Below are positions 6,952 to 13,650 of a stretch of 18,782 nucleotides of DNA, in pieces (the stretch's first letter is position 1; every line of letters starts with the position of its first letter). A program made the position numbers and the translations under genes. The notes beneath the pieces are model-generated. The model was not told the origin of the DNA and did no database searches. It saw only the letters and a list, made by a program, of their open reading frames with translations. This DNA is from UBA12014 sp029248335. Its GTDB lineage: Bacteria; Planctomycetota; Phycisphaerae; Phycisphaerales; SM1A02. The stretch lies in assembly GCA_029248335.1 (NCBI GenBank), contig JAQWJM010000037.1, positions 1 to 18,782 on the forward strand. The letters run 5' to 3'.

Positions 6952-9900
6952 GACGCATCCGCCCCACGAGACCAGGAAGGCGCCGAAGTCCTCGCCGTCG
7001 ACCCGGCCGTCGCCGTTGAGGTCGGCCCGCGCGTTGACCGCGTTCCACAACAGCAGGAACTGCCCGAGATCAGCGCCGCCGACCAGTCCATCGCCGTCGA
7101 AGTCGGCGGGGCAGACGGGGGCGCATTCGTCGGGCCGCCCATCGAGGTCCGCGTCGGACGAGCCTCCCTGCAGGATGTCGCACGCGTCGAGACGCCGATT
7201 CGAGTTGCAGTCGTAGAGCGGGGATTCGCCGTCGCGTCCGCCGCGGATGAGCCATTCCGCCGCGAAGCCGAGACCGCCGAGTGAATAGGTGGCGGTGATG
7301 TCGTCGAGTCCGGATCCGCGACCGAGATACGAGCGGCCGTCGAATTGCGTGGAATCCACCGCCGCCGGCAGGTCGGCGGACGGGTTGTAGGCCGTGTGCA
7401 CGCCGATGAAGAAGGAGGTGCCGACCGGACCGAGGTCGATCGGGTCGAAGGCGAACCTGAGCCGGGCCGGATCGCCGCTTCCGGATTCATTGCCGCCGTC
7501 GGACTGGACGGTCCCCAGGACGATTGGAATCATGTCCGAGGGATCGCGGTCCTGATTCGGGTCGGCAAGCACCGCGATCTGGACGAGGGCGCCGATTCCG
7601 AGATCGCCCAGCGCCACGTCGACCCATTCGATGATGCGGCCATCGGGGCCGACCTCGTACTGGACGGCCCACCACATGCTGTCGCCCGTCGTGAATCCGA
7701 GCAGGTCCGAGACGTAGTCGCGGTCGACCTGATAACCCGGATGACCACCGAGCTGACACGTGTCGATCACGCCGTCGCCGTTGCAGTCCTCGGCCGAGCC
7801 GTCGGCGATCTCGCAGGCGTCGAGGACGCCGTTGCCGTCGCAGTCGAGGCGCGGGTCCTCGCAGGCATCGGGAATGCCGTTGCCGTCGCAGTCCGGCAGT
7901 CCCGTGAAGGCGTCCTGGCAGGAGTCGGGGACGCCATCGCCATTGCAATCGGCCTCCGTGCCGCAGAGTCCGTCCCAGATGCTTCCGCAGTCCCCGTCGC
8001 AGCTGAGCTCGCAGCGGTCCACGATGCCGTTCCCATCACAGTCCTCGCAGGCGTCCGCGATCCCGTTCAGGTCGTCGTCGACCAGGAATCCTTCGGCGAA
8101 CTGGCACTGATCGGGAATTCCGTCGCCGTTGCAGTCGCCGCCCGGTGACTCGTACTCGAACCGGATGATCCAGTTGCTCCACCATACGCCGGTGCCGACC
8201 TCGTCGAGCCGCGAGAATTCGATCACGTCGGGACCGTCGAGTTCCGCGGCGTCGATCGGCGATCCGCTGCCGATGATCCAACTCGCCCCGGCGTAGGGGG
8301 TCGTGGCATCGAGTCCGGCGGGGAAGTCCTCCTCGGTGACGTTGCCCATGAGCGCGCCGACGAAATAGGAGCCGCCGAGCGGGCCCAGCGGGATGGACGG
8401 GAGCTCGAACCGATCCCGGACGGAGGCCTCGGCGGACTGGACCTCCGTGAAGATCAGGTGGATCAGTTCCGCGTCACGGGGATCGCCGTCGCCGTCGGGG
8501 TCTCGCCAGAGACCGATCCGGACGGGACGGCCCGCCGTGGTGTTGACGAAGTCGACCTCGATCGCGGTGGCTCGCGCGAACGATGTCGCGACCGGAACGT
8601 GCTGGAGCCACGCCATGTACCCCTCGCCCGAACGAACGCCGTATTCGGGCCCGCCGTCGTCGTAGGCGATCACGTCGGGGACACCGGCCTGGCAGTCGTC
8701 GGGGATCCCGTCTCCCTGGCAGTCCGGTGCGCCGCTCGCGATCTCGCAATCGTCCGGAATTCCGTTCGCGTTGCAGTCGTTGCCGTCGAGTTCGCACCAG
8801 TCGTAGATGCCGTCGCCGTCGCAATCGGGTGGGGTACCTTCGCAGACGTCGAGTTGGCCGTTTCCGTTGCAGTCGAGGCCGGGATCGGCGGCGATCTGGC
8901 ATCCGTCGAGTTGAAGGTCGTCGTCGCAGTCGAGAAATGGTCGCATCACCGATCCGGGCATCACTTCACGCGATCCGAAGGGTGGCTTCCATTCCAGCCG
9001 GCAGACCGCCTCGCCCGCGTTGTCGAACCACTCCAGGGTGAGGACGTGGCTTCCGGCGGACAGGAAGACGCCCGCCGACACCTCCTCCACGCCGTGCGAT
9101 CGCCAGTCGTCGATGAGGATCTCACCGTCGAGGAAGAGTCGTACCCCGTCGTCGGAGGTCACGAAGAACGAATAGAAGCCGGTGTACTCGGCGACGAGCT
9201 CCCCGGTCCAGCGAGCGGCGAAGTCCGTGAATCCCGCGCCCGGCCAGGGTTCCATGATGCCGATGTCGAAGTCGACGGAGTCGGCGATGCGAGAGGCGAT
9301 CGGGGTCTCGAGGTCCTGGCCGGTGAAATAGGTCGCGATGAAACCCACCGCGTCGGGCGACTCGCACTCGTCGTCGAGCAGGTTCCTGTTGCAATCGGAT
9401 CGCGGGACATCGGTCGCGACGCATGCATCGAGCAGGCCGTCTTCATTGCAGTCGAGCCAGGGGGTGAGGAGGATCTCGACGCCATCGGGTCGGCCGTCGC
9501 CGTCGCAGTCCGTGGACTGGCACTCGTCGGGCACGCCGTTCCCATCGAGGTCGAGGCTGTCGCCGAAGAGGATGTCGGCGTCGTCTGGAAAGAAGTTTCC
9601 GTTGCAGTCGACGTCGCCCACCTCCACGATCGAGTGGAGCAGATTCTCCCCGTCGTTGTTCTGGGTCCCGTCGGCGGGGAACCAGAGACCGCTCGGTGTC
9701 ATGAACGCCTGATTCCGTCCGGGGAAGCGACTCGGATCCGGGGTGCCCCATGATTCGAAGATTCGAGATTCGCCGGTCGCCCAGCGCCAGTCGCCGTCGG
9801 TCACTCGGTCGCTGAGGCCGATCCAGCACCAACGAGGCGTGCCATTCCACATGGCAAGGGCCTCGACCACCGCGATCTGCTCCGCGAACGTCTCGAATGC

Positions 9901-10143
9901 GACGAGTGTTCCGCCGAGGGACGCCGCGACTGAAGTCGCCTCCTCGACCGTCGAGGGTGAGAGGAGGTAGTAATCGTGCGTGCTGCCGGGTATCACCACC
10001 GGGCCGGCGATGATCTCGGGATCGCCCGCCGAGACGGACGAAGCGATGGCGAGTGCGGTGATCGCGGCTGCGAACGATCGAACCTGGTTGGAGCGTGCTA
10101 GCTGCAAGGCGAGAAAGTCCAAGAAAGTGCCGACGAGCCTCAT
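6949..10143 (-). CDS. Large secreted mosaic protein: C-type-lectin-like, PA14, calcium-binding-type repeats, duplicated beta domain, dockerin-like tail
   Basis: A 1064-residue exported protein with no recognised catalytic domain. Residues 1-39 form a signal peptide with a long n-region (cleavage near SVSA-G). Residues 50-175 resemble a C-type lectin fold (WIGLSD, DGDWRWATGE). About 20 copies of an acidic, cysteine-bearing motif of type DCNGDGIPDxCE lie in three blocks (about 179-261, 402-485, 668-800) plus two near 975-1005; these resemble thrombospondin type 3/EF-hand-like calcium loops. Residues 267-398 are a PA14 domain (TYFTGQDLE, SFFVTSDDGVRLFLDG, HVLTLEWFDNAG). Two related beta domains of about 170 residues follow (about 485-665 and 800-973). 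Residues 1009-1064 are the dockerin-like tail, ending SWGGCV. PA14 and lectin-like folds usually bind carbohydrate or protein. The role is probably cell-surface or extracellular adhesion or ligand binding; this is inference. No clear ribosome binding site precedes the ATG. Confidence 0.88.
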   Translation of the reverse strand: MRLVGTFLDFLALQLARSNQVRSFAAAITALAIASSVSAGDPEIIAGPVVIPGSTHDYYLLSPSTVEEATSVAASLGGTLVAFETFAEQIAVVEALAMWNGTPRWCWIGLSDRVTDGDWRWATGESRIFESWGTPDPSRFPGRNQAFMTPSGLWFPADGTQNNDGENLLHSIVEVGDVDCNGNFFPDDADILFGDSLDLDGNGVPDECQSTDCDGDGRPDGVEILLTPWLDCNEDGLLDACVATDVPRSDCNRNLLDDECESPDAVGFIATYFTGQDLETPIASRIADSVDFDIGIMEPWPGAGFTDFAARWTGELVAEYTGFYSFFVTSDDGVRLFLDGEILIDDWRSHGVEEVSAGVFLSAGSHVLTLEWFDNAGEAVCRLEWKPPFGSREVMPGSVMRPFLDCDDDLQLDGCQIAADPGLDCNGNGQLDVCEGTPPDCDGDGIYDWCELDGNDCNANGIPDDCEIASGAPDCQGDGIPDDCQAGVPDVIAYDDGGPEYGVRSGEGYMAWLQHVPVATSFARATAIEVDFVNTTAGRPVRIGLWRDPDGDGDPRDAELIHLIFTEVQSAEASVRDRFELPSIPLGPLGGSYFVGALMGNVTEEDFPAGLDATTPYAGASWIIGSGSPIDAAELDGPDVIEFSRLDEVGTGVWWSNWIIRFEYESPGGDCNGDGIPDQCQFAEGFLVDDDLNGIADACEDCDGNGIVDRCELSCDGDCGSIWDGLCGTEADCNGDGVPDSCQDAFTGLPDCDGNGIPDACEDPRLDCDGNGVLDACEIADGSAEDCNGDGVIDTCQLGGHPGYQVDRDYVSDLLGFTTGDSMWWAVQYEVGPDGRIIEWVDVALGDLGIGALVQIAVLADPNQDRDPSDMIPIVLGTVQSDGGNESGSGDPARLRFAFDPIDLGPVGTSFFIGVHTAYNPSADLPAAVDSTQFDGRSYLGRGSGLDDITATYSLGGLGFAAEWLIRGGRDGESPLYDCNSNRRLDACDILQGGSSDADLDGRPDECAPVCPADFDGDGLVGGADLGQFLLLWNAVNARADLNGDGRVDGEDFGAFLVSWGGCV
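7750..8140 (-). repeat. Block of calcium-binding-type coding repeats
   Basis: Eight tandem units within the mosaic protein gene encode variants of DCNGDGIPDxCE. At DNA level the recurring core is GCCGTTGCCGTCGCAGTC (plus strand; exact copies near 7829 and 7875). These are coding repeats constrained at protein level, not a spacer array. Confidence 0.8.
8690..8940 (-). repeat. Block of calcium-binding-type coding repeats
   Basis: Five units of the same acidic, cysteine-bearing motif, between the PA14 domain and the first copy of the duplicated beta domain. The units include DCNANGIPDDCE and DCQGDGIPDDCQ. Confidence 0.75.
9361..9610 (-). repeat. Block of calcium-binding-type coding repeats
   Basis: Five units between the lectin-like and PA14 domains. 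Several are degenerate (for example DCNRNLLDDECE and DCNGNFFPDDAD), which suggests older or less constrained copies than the block at 7750-8140. Confidence 0.7.
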
Positions 10144-10267
10144 CTACTGGAGTCTAGCCGGAAATTTCCGGGATTCAACTGGAACGCCCCCCTCTGGTAT
10201 TCGGCAGAGGTTGTTTCCTGTTCCAATCGTCCACGGGCGGTATCGTTGACCGCAACAGGAGCCTGAG
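10144..10267. promoter_or_regulatory. Divergent intergenic region with a perfect palindrome and nested hairpins
   Basis: These 124 bases separate two divergent start codons and are locally richer in A+T than the flanks. They contain a perfect 14-base palindrome, CCGGAAATTTCCGG, at 10158-10171, 15 bases upstream of the mosaic protein ATG. A hairpin CCTCTG-8 bases-CAGAGG lies at 10191-10210. A nested pair, TCCTGTT/AACAGGA (10216-10222 with 10254-10260) enclosing GCGGT/ACCGC (10237-10241 with 10249-10253), lies just before the plus-strand gene. The palindrome is a plausible repressor or dimeric-regulator site. The outer nested stem overlaps the ribosome binding site of the downstream gene. Confidence 0.45.
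10257..10261 (+). promoter_or_regulatory. Shine-Dalgarno AGGAG fixing the start at 10268
   Basis: AGGAG ends six bases before the ATG at 10268, a near-ideal spacing. It supports both the start choice and the reality of a gene whose product is not recognised. Its first bases lie in the 3' arm of the TCCTGTT/AACAGGA inverted repeat, so it could be partly masked in the mRNA. Confidence 0.7.
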
Positions 10268-11485
10268 ATGTCCCCATCGGAGTCGAAATCTGGGTTTGCG
10301 GAGGAAGCGACGGAAGCGATGACCGACCTGCGGGGCGCGTTGACGAAGCTGATCAGTGACTGTCGCCAGGTGGGCGGGACCCGGCCGATCGACATTTCCC
10401 GAGGTCTCGGCATCGACATGAAGCTCGCTTGGAAGATGTCTCATCTCGCCGAAGCGGCCCGGCCGTTCGATTCGGCCCGACACGTGCCCGGTGGGGCCGG
10501 GATGCGGATCTTCCTCGACGCGGCAGGCGATCGCGGCGCGGATCCGGAAGACGTGAAGCGAACCGAGGTCGCCTTCGCGAAGCTGCAGGCGATGATCGCC
10601 GAGTACTGCGGAAGTCGGCGGGTCTTCGAGACGATGGTTTCGGAGATTCAGGAGGCCGAGGACCGACCGCCGGCGCTGGCGGATCGCGAGCGGCTCTTCG
10701 AAGGCGCGCGATCCGTATGGGGTCTGAAGGCGGATCTCATCCACCGGATGGACATTCTCCATCCCTGCCGTGTCGAGGGGCTCATGGACTGCGTGACCAT
10801 CCGGACGCTGGCGGGGACTCGTCGTCTCCGTGGCGGTGTTCCGCTGGTGTTCCCGCGTCCGCGAGTCGTCGACGATCGAGGCATGGAAAGCAGGAGCAGC
10901 CTGCGTGAGTCGCTGGATTCGGGACTCGAGGTGAACGCGTTCCCGGTCGTCGAATCCTTGTGCGACGGGCCGCTCCCGACGCTCCGACCACAGGAACGGG
11001 ACCAAGGGATCATCTTCGAGGCACCGCCCCTCGACGGTCCGGATGCATCGAGTTTCACGGTGGTGACCGGTGAGATCCTCCGGGCTGCCCAGCCGACGCG
11101 GGTCCAGGGCGATTCCCACGGCATCTACCAGTTGATGCGGCTCCGTGTTCCAGCTCCGCTCGCGATCTTCGACGTGCTGATTCACGATTCCCTCGTCGAC
11201 CCGGGCGTGCAGCCCGACAGCTATCTCGCGAGTGAGTTGCATGTCTCCGCGAGTTTCATCCACAACGTCCGAGGGGTCCGACTTCCGATCGGAATCCGAC
11301 CTCGGGAGATCGAGCGGACGCAGTTCGCCGAGCTCGATTCGAAGGGTGGCATCCAGGCACGACTGGCAATCGCCACCCAGGCGCTGGATTGTCGACGCGA
11401 GGACTTTCGCTGGTTTCGCCTCGAGGTCGAGTATCCCCCGATCTGCAGTCTCGTGGCGTTCGAGTGCGAGCAGCCCTCCGGATGA
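10268..11485 (+). CDS. Unrecognised protein with helix-turn-helix-like N-terminus
   Basis: A 405-residue soluble protein with no signal peptide and no membrane segment. I do not recognise the family. Residues about 15-35 are helical, and residues 38-62 (RPIDISRGLGIDMKLAWKMS) look like a helix-turn-helix in which 'GLGIDMKLAWKM' would be the turn and recognition helix. A motif HVPGGAGMRIFLDAA follows at 72-86. Residues about 95-155 are helical; the C-terminal 240 residues are mixed alpha/beta without recognised catalytic motifs. A good AGGAG site and a GC-biased third codon position throughout support real coding, and the opposite-strand open frame over it is a shadow. A DNA-binding regulator is possible: it is divergent from the mosaic gene, with a palindrome between them. 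That is inference from a weak motif. Confidence 0.75.
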   Translation: MSPSESKSGFAEEATEAMTDLRGALTKLISDCRQVGGTRPIDISRGLGIDMKLAWKMSHLAEAARPFDSARHVPGGAGMRIFLDAAGDRGADPEDVKRTEVAFAKLQAMIAEYCGSRRVFETMVSEIQEAEDRPPALADRERLFEGARSVWGLKADLIHRMDILHPCRVEGLMDCVTIRTLAGTRRLRGGVPLVFPRPRVVDDRGMESRSSLRESLDSGLEVNAFPVVESLCDGPLPTLRPQERDQGIIFEAPPLDGPDASSFTVVTGEILRAAQPTRVQGDSHGIYQLMRLRVPAPLAIFDVLIHDSLVDPGVQPDSYLASELHVSASFIHNVRGVRLPIGIRPREIERTQFAELDSKGGIQARLAIATQALDCRREDFRWFRLEVEYPPICSLVAFECEQPSG

Positions 11486-11507
11486 GCCTCGATCCGAACC
11501 GCGAGGT
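11486..11507. terminator. Short hairpin between convergent stops
   Basis: CCTCG at 11487-11491 pairs with CGAGG at 11502-11506 across a 10-base loop, with an additional G-T wobble at the base. It fills nearly all of the 21-base gap between two convergent stop codons. It lacks a T-run and is short, so it is only a candidate terminator. Confidence 0.3.
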
Positions 11508-12430
11508 CACATGGTCCAGCCGAAGGCGGCGAGGTCCATGTCGAGTCTCGTTGAGAGCCGGCGATTGGAGGCCGCGAGGTCCAGGTCCGCCAGCCTCGAC
11601 CGAATGATCCGGTCGATCCGGCGGCCCCGGCGGGTCTCGCCGGCCTCGGTGGCGATTCGACCGACGGCGCGGGCGATGCCTCGTCCGGGTCCGGCGAGCC
11701 CGGGAAAAGGTGGCGCTCGATGCAGCGAACTCCGGACCGCGAGCAGGTTGACGCGTCTCAGCGTCGCCGCCTCGAGCAGCGAAGGTGCCGCGAACACCGG
11801 GCCCGTGTCGGGTGGCGGGGGAAGCTCGATTCCCGAGAACGCCTCGATCCGTTCGAGGTGACGGGAGGGGTCGTCGCGGAGACCTTCGAACGGGAGCACC
11901 AGCACGTCCTCTTCGCCGAAGGTCCGGTCGAGCAGGCCGACGATACGGTCGAACTCGAGAAACCGGGGATCGAAGACCGGGAGTCGGTGGTCGCCAGGAT
12001 TCAGCGGGCGGAGGAAGTCCTCGATTCCGCTGATTCCACCGATCCGGATCTGTTGGAGCCAGATCGACCGCACCAGGGAATGCTGCTCACGAACGACGAG
12101 CAGGATCCGGGCGTCGGGCACGAGATTCGCGAGCCGTTGCACGTTTCGCTCGGCGTCGGCCCACCCTGCGGCGGGGTTTCCGCTGAAACGTTCATTCGAG
12201 ATGACCACCGGCGAACCTCGATTCGCGGCCTCCGCCATGCGGTCCCGGATCCACCGACGGGTCGCATCGGCGTCGAAGTCGAGTTCCCGCGGAAGCACGA
12301 TTCGCGCGGCCGATTCCGCGCGATCCGGCAGCGTGGCGAGGGGGCGGCCGTCACGGCCGTCGAGCACGTGCCGCTGGAACCAGGTGGACCCGGTCCGGTG
12401 CAACCCGAGATGAATCAATGGTCGTGTCAC
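11507..12430 (-). CDS. Sulfotransferase (PAPS-dependent)
   Basis: A 307-residue cytoplasmic enzyme expected to transfer sulfate from PAPS to an acceptor, probably a sugar. The 5'-phosphosulfate loop is seen at 7-19 (HLGLHRTGSTWFQ), and the 3'-phosphate site at 109-125 (ILLVVREQHSLVRSIW, with R114 and S122). ISNERFSG at 77-84 is also typical of bacterial sulfotransferases of this group. The C-terminus is basic. The start is GTG, overlapping the DUF2304 stop by four bases (GTGA), with GGAGG ten bases upstream inside a GGAGGCCTCC palindrome. It is the last gene of a three-gene operon with DUF2304 and a GT2 glycosyltransferase, which argues for sulfation of a surface glycan or glycolipid rather than of a small metabolite. 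The acceptor is unknown. Confidence 0.85.
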   Translation of the reverse strand: MTRPLIHLGLHRTGSTWFQRHVLDGRDGRPLATLPDRAESAARIVLPRELDFDADATRRWIRDRMAEAANRGSPVVISNERFSGNPAAGWADAERNVQRLANLVPDARILLVVREQHSLVRSIWLQQIRIGGISGIEDFLRPLNPGDHRLPVFDPRFLEFDRIVGLLDRTFGEEDVLVLPFEGLRDDPSRHLERIEAFSGIELPPPPDTGPVFAAPSLLEAATLRRVNLLAVRSSLHRAPPFPGLAGPGRGIARAVGRIATEAGETRRGRRIDRIIRSRLADLDLAASNRRLSTRLDMDLAAFGWTM

Positions 12431-12813
12431 GGATCGGAGGCCTCCACTTCCGGGACGTTCTTCCGGATCCGGCCCGGATCATCGCGGGACGACGCCTCGA
12501 GAAGGGCGAGCTGGCGGACGAGGAGCGTGAGTTCGCGTCGGACCTTGCGCAGCCGAAGGTAGAAGATCACGAATCCCTGGAACACCACGATCGTGACGAG
12601 ATACACGATGAGATCGGTCCCGCGGTTGATGCCGATCGTTCTCGCGAACCTGGTGGTTCGGTCCGGATCGACGGCCGCGAGGATGCCCGCGATCGCGATG
12701 ATCAGGATGATGGCCGCGGCGGGTCGGCCGACGGACCGCTTGAGTCCGCCGATCACCGCGAATGCGCCGAGGGCGGCGAGGGTGGAGATCAGAATGATCT
12801 GGAAGGTGGTCAT
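12427..12813 (-). CDS. DUF2304 family small membrane protein
   Basis: A 128-residue protein with three predicted membrane helices (about 3-23, 32-48 and 68-87), followed by a charged helix with coiled-coil character (YLRLRKVRRELTLLVRQLALLE, about 85-106) and an acidic, disordered tail. The motif RTIGINRGTDLIVYLVTIVVF is characteristic of DUF2304. The family has no established biochemical function but is commonly encoded beside polyprenyl-phosphate-sugar synthase-like GT2 proteins, as here. A membrane anchor or partner for the soluble GT2 enzyme is a reasonable inference, since that enzyme has no membrane helix of its own. It overlaps the upstream gene by four bases (ATGA) and the downstream one by four (GTGA). 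AGGA lies seven bases before its ATG. Confidence 0.88.
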   Translation of the reverse strand: MTTFQIILISTLAALGAFAVIGGLKRSVGRPAAAIILIIAIAGILAAVDPDRTTRFARTIGINRGTDLIVYLVTIVVFQGFVIFYLRLRKVRRELTLLVRQLALLEASSRDDPGRIRKNVPEVEASDP

Positions 12814-13544
12814 CCCGTGATCCTGCCGACGAGGTAGTGAAGAAGAATGCGGAAGCTCCCGGTCCAGCGCTGTCCCTTGCCGCGCGCGTACGTGCTGTAT
12901 CGAATGGTGACCGGATATTCGCGGACCCGGGCTCCGCTCCGTGCGATGAGATCGATGATCTCACTCGCATGGGCCATGCGATCGGCCGTGATCTCGATCG
13001 ACGTCGCCGCTTCCCGCGAGAGCACTCGAAGGCCGTTGTGCACGTCATTGAGGCGTACCCCGCTGACCACGCGGTGGAAGAGGACCGCGGTCCGCAACAG
13101 GATCCGTCGAGTGATCGGGATCTCCGAGACATCACCCGCGAAGCGGTTTCCGACCGCGATGTCGCAGTCGCCTGCGGCGACCCCGGCGACCATCTTCTGA
13201 AGATCCTCGAGCCGATGCTGGCCGTCGGCGTCGAAGTGGGCGATGCGCTGGGCCCCTTGGGCAAGGGCGTAGTCGGTGCCGGTCTGCAGGGCCGCCCCCT
13301 GGCCGCGATTGACGAAGTGGCGCAGGGCATGCGGCGCGCATTCCTTCAGCACGTTCCAGGTGCGATCGGAAGATCCATCGTCGACTGCCACCACATTCTT
13401 GAAACAGGGGGTGATCGAGCCGATGACCTCCCTGATCGCCTCCGCCTCGTTGAAGACGGGGATCACGATCCAGGTGCCGTCCGCGATGGCACGGTCGATT
13501 TCGGGGATCACGTCCGGATTTTCCAGGATGGCTGGCGTCCGCAT
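12810..13544 (-). CDS. GT2 glycosyltransferase, polyprenyl-phosphate sugar synthase-like
   Basis: A 244-residue soluble GT-A fold enzyme. Key motifs are IVIPVFNEAEAI (26-37), VAVDDGSSDRT (about 51-61), NRGQGAALQTG, and HFDADGQH with the metal-binding DxD. The C-terminal VTIRYSTYARGKGQRWTGSF, followed by RILL, is typical of dolichyl/undecaprenyl-phosphate mannose or glucose synthases. It would transfer a hexose from a nucleotide sugar to a polyprenyl phosphate at the inner face of the membrane. The start at 13544 gives a protein beginning just before the GT domain, as in relatives; in-frame starts at 13574 and 13595 exist but run into the presumed divergent promoter. It is the first gene of the operon with DUF2304 and the sulfotransferase. 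The likely consumers of its product are the GT-C-like proteins on the other strand. Confidence 0.88.
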   Translation of the reverse strand: MRTPAILENPDVIPEIDRAIADGTWIVIPVFNEAEAIREVIGSITPCFKNVVAVDDGSSDRTWNVLKECAPHALRHFVNRGQGAALQTGTDYALAQGAQRIAHFDADGQHRLEDLQKMVAGVAAGDCDIAVGNRFAGDVSEIPITRRILLRTAVLFHRVVSGVRLNDVHNGLRVLSREAATSIEITADRMAHASEIIDLIARSGARVREYPVTIRYSTYARGKGQRWTGSFRILLHYLVGRITG

Positions 13545-13650
13545 CAGATCAACGTAACCTGAATCCAGACACATGCCTCGTAGATCCACCGACAACTCGT
13601 CCGCAACGGTCCGACAAGCCGTGCGATCGATACAAACCGACCCGCGGCCG
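13545..13650. promoter_or_regulatory. Presumed divergent promoter region of the glycan-assembly genes
   Basis: This is the gap between the preferred start codons of two divergent operons. Third codon positions read in the plus-strand frame drop to about 64% GC here (16 of 25 codons, including ATA and AGA) against about 92% in the first 25 codons after 13651. That suggests the stretch is not translated. A -10-like GATACA at 13629-13634 is present, but no good -35 was seen at the right spacing. Alternative start codons for both genes (13573 plus, 13574 minus) overlap inside ACATGC. Confidence 0.4.

Noticed and set aside
7750..8140. Short, regularly spaced direct repeats suggestive of a CRISPR array.
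   Set aside because: The repeats are imperfect, lie within a continuous reading frame, vary at synonymous positions, and encode calcium-type loops. The intervening sequences are also coding.
7345..9753. Plus-strand open frames with repetitive AVAVAV-type translations opposite the mosaic protein.
   Set aside because: They are the antisense reading of the DCNGDGIPDxCE repeats. The minus strand has the signal peptide and recognisable domains.
10175..11263. A 362-codon minus-strand open frame opposite the unrecognised gene.
   Set aside because: It would run through the divergent intergenic region, has no ribosome binding site or domain, and the opposing plus-strand gene has an excellent AGGAG site.
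12837..13562. A 241-codon plus-strand open frame opposite the GT2 gene.
   Set aside because: No domain is seen in its translation, and the minus-strand frame contains the full set of GT2 motifs.
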